From: Lentinus brumalis
Taxonomy: Eukaryota > Basidiomycota > Agaricomycetes > Polyporales > Polyporaceae
Direction of reading: 5' to 3'
Length of the DNA: 64,000 nucleotides
Assembly (NCBI GenBank): GCA_001792895.1
Contig: MARA01000005.1
Span: forward strand, 930,001 to 994,000
Shown: piece by piece, positions 55,209 to 64,000 of the stretch
How positions within the stretch are numbered: position 1 is the stretch's first letter
Layout of the letters: the number at the start of each line of letters is the position of its first letter
Made by a program: the position numbers and the translations under genes
The notes under the pieces: model-generated
Database searches by the model: none
What the model saw: the letters and a program-made list of their open reading frames with translations, nothing else
What the model was told of the DNA's origin: nothing

Positions 55209-58200
55209 TTTACTGCGAGGTAGGTTGTGCTGACAACATGCTTGTCAGCCATTATTGTAACTCGAAGGACTATGAGGGAAAGTGCACTTACAAGCTTGTG
55301 CACAATGTGGTCGCGACGGAAAGAGCAGACCCTGGGCGCTTACACGAAGGCTTGGAGAGATCTCGATCGGGTAGATGATGCGCTTCGGAAGCTTTCGGAA
55401 GATGACCGTGCTTAGACTGGAAAAGACCACAAGTCTATCTACACACCCGTGCGCAGAAGACTGTTCACTCAACCGTACTCTAAGATGTCATTCCATCCAC
55501 TGCGGTCCGCGAGGCCCAACAAGGAACACGGGATGCGGCAGTCGCCTCTGCATCACTGAACCATGATTGCCGTACACTAGCAACTGGTCTCGTACGACGT
55601 ACCCCGCCGAAGTATGCATCACCACCGTACACCCAGCCTACAAAGTGTGGAGGAGGAATGGCATAGGAAAGCATACATGAAAGTCATCGTCATGCACGGG
55701 ACGGTGAGTCTTCCATTACAAGCTGCCCACAATGAGTGTTCACGAGTACTTACGTAGACGTAGAGCCGAACGCAGTTACGAACATATTCTTGCAAGAGAT
55801 AGCTGGGTGCTATATCTTGCGCAGAATATGGTCGTGGCTGCTCAGCCCATCTGGTCCGTCACAACATCATACGTTCGCAGACTCTCACAAGAGGTGCGTA
55901 GTACACACGTACGGGAACGATGGCATGACGGCGGTCTGACTGGGGAATTGCAGCTGATCAACCGCCTCCCAAGCCGTCGGCCTGCATGGCTTCGTGAGTG
56001 GATGGAAACAGATCACCCCGATGTCGAAGCGCGGCGGGCAGCGGGAGTCCGCAAGCGGCCCACGCACCTGGCGACGACATGGTCTGAGCTGACCCCAGTG
56101 GGGAACGGGGTGGAGTTGCGAGAGGGGATGAAGATACTCACAGTCTCGCGCAGGCTTATATACACGAGCCCAAACGGCGTCTCCATTTGCCATGTCACCG
56201 ACCGCCCGGGCGAGTGAAATACCCCCTGTACATTTCGCGGCCGTCGAAGGGTCCTTGATCATCCAGGCGCCCCGAATCGACGGTGGTCGGCTGACTCAAT
56301 ACTCACCTTGGCCCTCGTATCTTGCCGTTGTATGACCATTCACGCCTCAAGGAGCACGGCGGCAGATCAACTTCGACCTGATCCCTTCCCTTGGAATTGA
56401 CGACGAGCCGTTGGAATGAGGTACGAGGGCGCCGCGAATTACATGTCGTGTACGATAGGCAAGTGATAAGTCCAGGTGCCCAAGGTGCTGGTGTGCTGCT
56501 GACGGCGCGTGACTTCCAGGGATGCGACAATTCTACACCGCTGCCAAGTCGTCGGAAACCGGTGTTACTTGAGCCGCCTCGGGCGGGCACGAGCCCATGT
56601 GGGGCGCTATCTAGGTGTGGAGGATGAGGTGGACAAAGACGAGGGTTCTGACGTGAGTCGCGAAGTCGATTCCACCCTGGACATCGCGGATGAGAGCAGG
56701 AAGGGAACTGACGGACTTCGAAACCCAGACCGGCACCCCCCTTCCGGCGTCCGACTACTGACACTGGCCACGGCGCGCTTTGGGCTGGTTCTAGGCGGCC
56801 GCCAAAACGATATGCAAGCTACCTCCCTTCCTCGGGCCAATCCACGTCTTGCATATCGCGATGCCTTGCCCACCACTCGCGTTGGTGGGCAACGGCCATA
56901 GGCCATACTCCTGTCGTTACCAGTCGCAAGCTTGCGGCGGAATATCCCGGAGGAACCCTCTCTCCTAACGACCGGCGTGTCAGCCTTGAGGAGCGTCCTC
57001 GGCTGCTCCCAGATCCCGGTGCGGGTTAGAACCATGCCGCACTGGAGCTTGTCTTACAGGAACCGAAGCACACCGCCGGTACAGTGATCGCCCAGGCTCA
57101 TGACCCCGTTTTCACACCTTCTTGGTGCGCTGTGCGCCTCCCAACTCGCCTCTGCAGCGGTCAGCGGTCGCTCCGCCGACCCCAGGGTCGGAAGGTTCAG
57201 TCGAGTGTCCCAGCGTGGGCATCCGCTGATATCGTCCTTCCCGTAAGAAGATGTCCAAGCCAGGAACATGCCGCCCACCACCACCTACGCCATTACGTCT
57301 CTCGCTCACATTTGCCGTTCTCATCATATCACATACCGCGCAGCACACCGTAACGACGTATGTTTATGAGCCGCGGCGTCCGGCATTCGATCCCACCACG
57401 AAGGCAACCAGCAAGTCCGGACGCCTCGCCATGTACTTGCATGCGATTGGGACGCCCCGCAGCAGGTGCGAAACGACAGGACGCTCCGAACCGCGAACTG
57501 CGACCCGAGTCCCGAGCTTGCTTGCACCTCGTCATTTCGGACCGCTCGGCAATCCGCAATCGACGCCTACCGAGCCCGCCGCCGATTGCAGCGGATCGAT
57601 GGAATGGTGCTTCACCACCGTTGGCTCCCAGCGACTGGGTGTCCGTCGTCACGTCTTTGATTCTGCAGGCTCTGAGGAGTATTTATGCACCCGGAAATAA
57701 TCCGCTCGCGCGCGTGCACTCAGGCTTCGCGAGTTATCACGACTTGATGAAAGGCAGCGGTCAAGGCCAACTTTCCGCGGGGCTTTGCTGCGCGCAGGAA
57801 CGTCCGGAACTTAATATTGAGTTGGCTCTTGGTTGGCTCAGGTCGTTCCTGAAACCCAGGGTCTCGATCATTCTTACGGAGAAAGCAACACCAGGAGACC
57901 GTCCCGTCGATTAAGGTCGAGTATTCCGGAGGGAGCTCGGGGTCGTCCCTTTCCATGATCGACTTGCACATATGTATGTAATATCGTGGCACACTCTCGA
58001 ACTACAGCCTCGGACTCGGATTTCGGATTTAGGAAGACCCCCCCCCAAAAAAAAAAACCTTCCCAATTCGAGTCCTCTTGCATACTGTAGATGATAGCTC
58101 GGTCGGCCTCGAGGCGGCAGAGGTACGTCCAAGAGCGTAACACGGTCTCGTCGCAACGACCGTGAGCTCACATCTCCAGACTGGGAAACTCCGAGGACCG

Positions 58201-60416
58201 AGGCTCTGCAAGCGGGTGAGACGAGGCCGATTTTCGCGGACCAGGACGCGTCGCGGAGGCTTTATGGATGTGCTTCGCTGACCCGGCGGTCTGGATAACA
58301 TATGCATGCCCCTTGCGTCGGTGTGGACAGATCTGTAGGCCGTCGGCCCTCGGACGCGGCGAATAGCGCAACGTCCTCATTCGTCTTAGCTCCTGTCTGC
58401 TCCTGCATAGCGATTTGTAGTGGACGACGGCGATTTGTAAAGCATAATTACGCCAAGAACGCTGTAATGAGACATACGTTACGTCATAGGAGAGGAAGTT
58501 GGCCGCTCGTATGAGCAGCACAGGTGCGAAACAGGGCTCCCAAGGTGCGGTCGGAGAAGGAAGCAGAGCGGTTGTATGACACAGTCGGGGGGATTGCAGA
58601 AGCGAAGTCGAGCGCATGAAGAGTCTTTGTATTGTAGAAGCCAGAGGCTGCGAGGGGAGCGGGCGAAAGGCACGGACAATGCGATAGACGGTGGAAGATA
58701 AGTACCCCGCGAATGGAATTTCTGCCAAGTACGCGGCCGAGTTACCGGGGCACAGGAAGCGTTCTCCAGGGTCAGCTGCGAGACTTTCCGGCGTTATTGA
58801 TTGCACGAGTTCTGTGGTCACGAAAGAAGATCGTCATACGAGTCCTTGCTGCCGCTTGACTGGATAGATGTGAGAGAGCCGATGCCACGCTGTAATCGCA
58901 AGACGTTGAAGAACACAGCAAGCCAAATGACCGGGCCTGAGATCTTAAAAGGGGGTATGCGTATTTATCGACCAGACATGGCAGCAGGATGAGTGCCATA
59001 CTCCTCCACGTGTTGGGCGAATTTGTGGCTAGACACGCTCGTAGGCGCTGTGTCGAAGGAAACGGACGGGTTTCTCCGCCGTGCCGACATGTTCGGCTGC
59101 GCAGTGCGACATGTCCCGCGCGCCCTCCGCGGCGCATCGCCCGGGACATGTTTCCTGCTGCGCCCAGACGGGGGCGGCATGGGGGCGAGGAGGAGGGCGG
59201 AAGGGCCGTATAAGGCAGCCGTTGTGAATGCAGAGATCGAGATCTGAGCGCCGCGCCACCATCGCGTGCGGAAGAGCATGCCAGCGTAGCAACTCTGCTG
59301 CCCATCACTCTCTTCGATGCATCCTTGCCCATCCGCCAGTGCCCCGACCGACGCCAGCGGACACCGTGCTACGCAGCGGGCGTGGATCTGTCCCCGCGGC
59401 ACGACATCAAGCCGTCCCAGACCCGTCGCACGCGTGGCAGCGGGGACCGATCAAATCGTACCGCAACTAGTTACGAGCGAGTTTGTCGAGCGGTGTACAT
59501 GCTGCGTTGCGCAGGCAATGTCCCGCCGACATATGGTAGACTCCTCAGGCATGCGCGGAGGGCGAACATGCGGGCGTGGGGCGGATGCGCTGGCCGAGCA
59601 GACTTGGTAAGGTCGCGATCGACATGACATTTAACCCACAGCGTTTGCTGATGCGTGGACAGTCACAGGCAGCTGGCGGTTGCAGCCCGCTCGCGAAGAG
59701 GACAAGCGCATGCGCGCGGAGAACGGAAGGTTGAGTGGCAAGCACTTACTCGATCAGATGAGGCGAGCGATCCCAGCGGCCCCATATGATGCAGACGCCG
59801 TGGGGCTTGTCTGTCGCCCCGAACACGCCTCGCATTATGTGCCAGCCCAGGTCTCCGCCGTCGGCTCAGCAAGCACCGTACATCGCGTCGGCCAGCGACG
59901 GGGCGTGACGGCTGCATTTCTTTCCCCGGATGCTTGAGACGTCTCCTGATCAGACTCCGGAGTCCGTGTGCCTCGCAGCCCTAACCCATTGCGGAGAGGA
60001 ATGCATGGGAGGAAACGGCAACCCTCCTGCTCTCTCCCGACTCTTTCGTGCGAGATCTGCCCACATGGCGCTCCAACGTCCTCCTTCCGTCCTTTTCGCG
60101 ACATTGACTGGGCCCGTATTCGAGAACCGTGCACACGCTCCGCCGCTCTTCAGCCCCGCCCAGACTTATCGCTTCCCCTGCTTCCTGCCCCGTTGTCCTG
60201 CGCTTCTTCTGCATTGATCCCTCTTCTTCTTTCCCATCGGTCTCACCACGCTTAGCATAGGCAGCAACGCATGCCAATCAGATAAATATTGGTCAGTCGC
60301 CACTCGGCTCCCGCGTGCCTTCGGGACGTCTCTCCAAATCATACTTATACGTGCTACTCATACAGGGCCCCACATACATCAAACTCCTGTACCTGATCCT
60401 CCTTTTCCTGCAGTCC
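55209..60416. other. Gene-poor stretch, 55.2-60.4 kb
   Basis: Open frames of 60-217 codons occur on both strands (for example 55732-56217 plus and 58168-58821 minus), but none has a recognisable domain or a coherent exon chain. Near 57720-58143 (minus) two overlapping frames read somewhat like protein (MERDDPELPPEYSTLID), yet I cannot support a gene. A homopolymer block C9A11 lies at 58038-58057. No transposon ends were found by eye. Confidence 0.4.
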
Positions 60417-62292
60417 ATGTCTCCACACAGGTTCCGTGTCGCAGTCTGGTACCGCTTGATTCTTTGTCCTGCCGCTGTTCGTTTCTTGACGCAGCCCCTT
60501 CCTTTTCTCGACAGTGGAGGAGGTGTTGGCGGCCTCGTCTGTGCAGTCGCCCTTTCACGACACCATGACATACACATAGACGTGTACGAGGCCGCGAGCG
60601 CATTCACGGAAATCGGTGCCGGCATCGGTGTCTGGCCTCGAGCCTGGAAAGTCCTCTGCTCCCTCGGACTCGCCGACGAACTCGCCAAGATTGCTGTTGT
60701 TCCGCCTACAGACATACCCCGTGCGTGTAGCCTCGGCTCTCGTTCTACCTTACCTTTCCTGTGCTATTCTGATGCATCTTGATCCGTATTTGCTGCTCGC
60801 AGAGATCGCGTTTCATTTCCGCAAGGGCGATCAGCCGGAAGGGGTCAACTTTTATACCCTCTCTACACCAGGTTCGTCACCGCTCGCGCCGGTATCCACA
60901 TTCCGCGTTCAGGACGCTAAGTTGGCTCGTTTAATTCTCGGAAGGAGGCTTGCTAGCCTTTCATCGAGCAGACTTCCACGGAGTGCTGCTACGTCATCTC
61001 GGGCGCCACTGTGGCAAGCATACCAGCAAGCGTTTGGTCTCCTATACCCAGTCTCGCTCTCGAGACCCCAGTATCAGGCTCGACTTCCAGGATGGGTCCA
61101 GCGCGACGTGCGACGTCCTCATTGGCGCCGATGGCGTGAAGTCTGCAGTGCGGGCGTGTCTAGTTGAAGAGCTTGCAGCCGTCGCCAGAGCGGAGGGCCG
61201 ACATCAGGATGCGCAGAAGGTCCTCGCAGCAGGACCACCAAAATGGAGCGGCACGGTTGCGTATCGTGCACTGTTTCCCTCGCAGACCCTCCGCCAAAGG
61301 TTGCCCAGTCACCGTGTGCTGGAGAACCCAATGCTGGTACGTCCATAATTGCGGCTTGCCTGAGCCGCTGATTCCCTGATGCGCCCGTCATCGCAGTACC
61401 TCGGGAAGAACTCCGTGAGTACATTCCACGAGTGCAATTTGGGTTCCAGTCAACTGAGTTCGCGCAGGAGATTACAGTATATCCAATACAGCGGGGAGCG
61501 ATGATTAACCTTGCTGCGTTCCGCGCCCGGTACGATCTCGAGTACACCACATTCAAAGGACCGTGGGTGCAAGACGTCCCACCCTCCGAAGTCCTGCACG
61601 ACTTCGACAATTGGGAGCCCGAAGTGCGGATGCTTCTCCAGGTGTGTAACATCCATGTTCCAGGCATGTTTGCGTGTGCATGGCTCAACCCCCCTTTCGT
61701 CATAGTCGGCGGAGCGGGTGAATCGGTGGGCGATCCACACTACGCTCCCTCTACCCTCCTTCGTCTCCGGTAAAGTTGCGCTGCTAGGCGATTCTGTAAG
61801 TCATCGCTATCGCCTCCTTCGCACGTGAATGACTCATCGTCCTTGTCCAGGCGCACGCTATGATGCCCTACCAGGGCGCTGGGGCAGGCCAAGCTATTGA
61901 GGTACGTTACAAACCGACGCCACCACCGCGCACGTACCCACCGATTAACTGCACACTAGGACGCGTTCATCCTGGCAACGGTCCTCGGCGACCGCCGCAC
62001 TACACAATCGACGATCAGCCGTGCACTGCGCGTCTACGACTCCATCCGCCGTCCATTCGCCCTGCGCATCCAGGAGGCCTCGCGCGAGAACGGCATCCTC
62101 TACACGCTCAACTATCCCGGGCTGACGTTCGACCGCCCCGCATATGCGCAGCCTGGGAGCGAAGATGCGGAGAAGCTGAAGGAGATCCGGACGCGAATCC
62201 GGATGAACTGGGAGTGGGCATGGAAGACGACGCTGGATGGCGACGTCGCTCGGGCGCTGCGGCTGCTGGACGATCCGGCGTACGGTAGCTGA
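60417..62292 (+). CDS. FAD-dependent monooxygenase, salicylate-hydroxylase-like
   Basis: Nine exons: 60417-60448, 60515-60720, 60803-60871, 60957-61336, 61397-61414, 61468-61641, 61706-61795, 61851-61901 and 61960-62292. Start MSPHRFRVAVCGGGVGGLVC gives the GxGxxG-type FAD motif, with Cys before the Gly run. Then come EIGAGIGVWPRAWKVLCSLG, FHRADFHGVLLRHL, DVLIGADGVKSAVR (the DG motif) and VALLGDSAHAMMPYQGAGAG (the GD FAD-ribityl motif). Together these define class A flavoprotein hydroxylases of aromatic acids, which use NAD(P)H and O2. The C-terminal half ends IRMNWEWAWKTTLDGDV. Exon 5 has only 18 nt. The order and phases are fully consistent, so the gene seems intact. The substrate is unknown, possibly salicylate or a lignin-derived acid. 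Confidence 0.9.
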
Positions 62293-63164
62293 CCGGGCTG
62301 GTACGTTGGCGTCACGGTGTTTTGAGGGGCGATAGGGACCCTGCGCTTCTTGCGTTAGTATTTCTATAGATGATGGTCTACTAATTATATGACTCCGCGA
62401 CGAGTAATCTCTTTGTATACATAGTTTCCCGACGGATACGGTTGGCGAAGGGATGCCTATTACCCGTAGACGTTGGAGAGCCCGACGACATCTCGATTCG
62501 CGTCCTCGCTGTTCGTCCCGCGCTGGAATGAACGTACGACGGTACGAACGAGCTACGTTGACGGCGCTTGGTCACGGCGTCGATGCTCGCCTGCTACGCG
62601 TCCGCACCATCGAACGGTCGGCAGGTCGTGAACGTGGCATGTGTTGCAGCTTGAGTACTTGAGTCTTGACAACGCCGTATGTATGCTACACGTAAGCGTG
62701 ACACGAGTTATGGAAGATGCCGCTGAGTTCGATGTTCCACGTTCGCTTGACGCAGGCTGAGGAAGGTTGCGAACCGTTGCATGCTGGGGCTCTTGTCTGT
62801 TCCCCGCCCGGCGGCGAAACCGAGGGCTGCAAGAGGCTGTAAACATGTAGCAAGCCGCGTGTCCACTCAGCCTGGTAACCCGGTAGCTATGTCGCCTCCA
62901 CCATCGTACAATACGTACCAGGTGTGCACAAATGTGACCACTTACTCCCTAGTGCCAGTGCGAGCGGATGCGAGAGGATCAAGATTCAAGTACGAGAATC
63001 AGCGACTCGGAGTCCGTCGAGGGGAAGGCGAGACGAGATAAGATAAGATCCCTGGATTAGATCTGACGAGGCCGATCTCGCTGCAATCTCGATGAGCCCA
63101 TGGGCCATCGAACGAGGCGAAGTCGTCTCTACCTCCGCATACACCCACTTTCTCTGCATCCACC
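62293..63164. other. Intergenic, promoter side of phosphoglycerate mutase
   Basis: No gene was recognised. A 86-codon frame near 62781-63041 lacks domain signals. This region should contain the promoter of the gene beginning at 63165. Confidence 0.45.
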
Positions 63165-63628
63165 ATGGTAGAGGTCAAGAACAAAGTCTGCCTGATGTGC
63201 GTATCTTTGCCGTGACTGGGGACGACGCTGATACCGCGATATACAGCGTGCACGATGGCTGGGGCATCGCACCGGAGAAGGGCATGAAGGGCGACGCGAT
63301 CGACGCGGGCAACACCACAAACATGGACACCATCGCGAAGGAGCACAGCTACCGGACCCTTGCTGCACACGGTCTCGCGGTCGGACTCAGTGAGGGGCTC
63401 ATGGGAAACTCGGAAGTCGGGTGAGTGTCTCGTACCACGCGCGATGGCGTGCACGACTGACGTGATGCGTTCAGCCACCTCAACCTCGGCGCGGGACGCA
63501 TCGTGTGGCAGGACATCGTCAGGATAGACGTCGCGATTAAGAAGAGGCAGTTCCACAAGAACGAGAACATCCTCGAGAGCTTTAACAGAGCGAAGAACGG
63601 CAACGGCCGTCTGCACCTCCTCGGTCTC
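63165..63628 (+). CDS. Cofactor-independent phosphoglycerate mutase, 5' part
   Basis: Exons 63165-63196, 63247-63420 and 63475-63628. Start MVEVKNKVCLI; the joined frame continues VHDGWGIAPEKGMKGDAIDA, where DGWG holds a metal-binding Asp. LSEGLMGNSEVG-HLNLGAGR carries the catalytic Ser of GNSEVGH. It continues QDIVRIDVAIKK and NGNGRLHLLGL. The family converts 3-phosphoglycerate to 2-phosphoglycerate in glycolysis without 2,3-bisphosphoglycerate, using two manganese ions, and is about 510-550 aa long. Only about 120 aa are present. After exon 3 a gtaagt donor appears, but the expected next motif (SDGGVH) is not seen in the remaining 370 bp, so the next exon lies beyond the window, after an insertion, or the gene is broken. 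Confidence 0.85.
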
Positions 63629-64000
63629 GTAAGTACCTCACCAGTCATTGACATGCCACGCGGGCCGTTCTGGTGGATTGGGGTCTCCCATAAGCATCGC
63701 CCCTCCGGGCACACCTGGCCACACAAACAGCTGAGGTCACCACACCGTAGAAGTGAGGTCGTCAAGCTACTTGGCGGCGCGGCGTGACCCGAAGGCAGCA
63801 ACCACACGAGCCGGGCGGTCTTCGCCCGTTCTCATCCACCTCCATCGTCGCAGGCTCAAGCCTGCAGTTCCAATCTTGAGTTCCTTGTCATGCGGTGCAC
63901 TCGAGCGGGCCCGCGCCCCCGTCCTCGTCCGCCGCCATCCCTGCGACTCGCAACGTGTTGCAAGCCAATCGACTTGGTGGAATCAAGCCAGAGATCGTTG
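63629..64000. other. Unresolved sequence after phosphoglycerate mutase exon 3
   Basis: The exon 3 donor is followed by 370 bp without an exon matching the family. This is either a long intron, inserted DNA or a break, and the window ends here. Confidence 0.5.

Noticed and set aside
55732..56217. 161-codon plus-strand open frame as a gene
   Set aside because: Open on the opposite strand as well, no recognisable domain and no supporting splice structure.
58038..58057. C9A11 homopolymer block as a retrotransposon poly-A tail
   Set aside because: No LINE or SINE body and no target duplication were visible next to it.
1..64000. tRNA, rRNA and CRISPR arrays
   Set aside because: No T-loop-like consensus with a foldable cloverleaf, no rRNA cores and no regularly spaced repeats were seen by eye.

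Overview
This window looks like nuclear DNA of a wood-decay basidiomycete, most likely Polyporales. The genes are rich in 45-85 nt GT-AG introns. The gene set includes a FunK1-type kinase, DUF6533 seven-helix-like membrane proteins, BTB/POZ proteins, an aryl-alcohol-oxidase-like GMC enzyme and a FAD monooxygenase, which together are typical of that group. No rRNA, tRNA or CRISPR was recognised. All exon models are read by eye from ORFs, splice signals and remembered family motifs.

Layout. 1-8.4 kb is almost gene-free; it holds a shortened AIP3/Bud6-like gene and a diverged tandem duplication. 8.46-12.56 kb is an intact eight-exon VPS9-domain (Rab5-GEF-like) gene. 12.6-17 kb is gene-poor and holds a 543-bp transposon-like element with 14-bp inverted ends and a 10-bp target duplication. 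17.1-19.7 kb is a FunK1 kinase (minus). 20.9-34.5 kb is accessory: two DUF6533 paralogues in opposite orientation, a double-BTB gene, a membrane/low-complexity protein, a divergent pair of Rcr-like PPxY proteins and a frameshifted BTB paralogue. 35.1-36.9 kb is a secreted histidine-acid-phosphatase-like gene. 37.5-40.9 kb has a ~140-bp direct repeat; one copy carries a 266-bp MITE and the other preserves the empty site. Between them are two copies of a small Cys-motif protein family. 41.5-48.9 kb holds an intact BTB paralogue, VPS28 (ESCRT-I), a HUA1-like zinc-finger protein with a PPxY motif, and a 12-exon GMC oxidoreductase. At 50.56-52.06 kb a very young gag-only LTR element interrupts a host gene. 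53.9-55.2 kb is a MYND-finger gene with an in-frame stop. 55.2-60.4 kb is gene-poor. 60.4-62.3 kb is a nine-exon FAD monooxygenase. At 63.2 kb the first exons of cofactor-independent phosphoglycerate mutase begin and the gene runs out of sight.

How genes relate. VPS9 GEF, VPS28, HUA1 and the two PPxY Rcr-like proteins all belong to endosome/ubiquitin sorting, though their clustering may be chance. The GMC oxidase, FAD monooxygenase and phosphatase are typical lifestyle enzymes of wood-decay fungi. The most unusual observations are a shared 2-nt micro-exon in the two DUF6533 paralogues, the gag-only LTR element with identical LTRs, and two MITEs with readable target-site duplications, one with its empty site in the same window.
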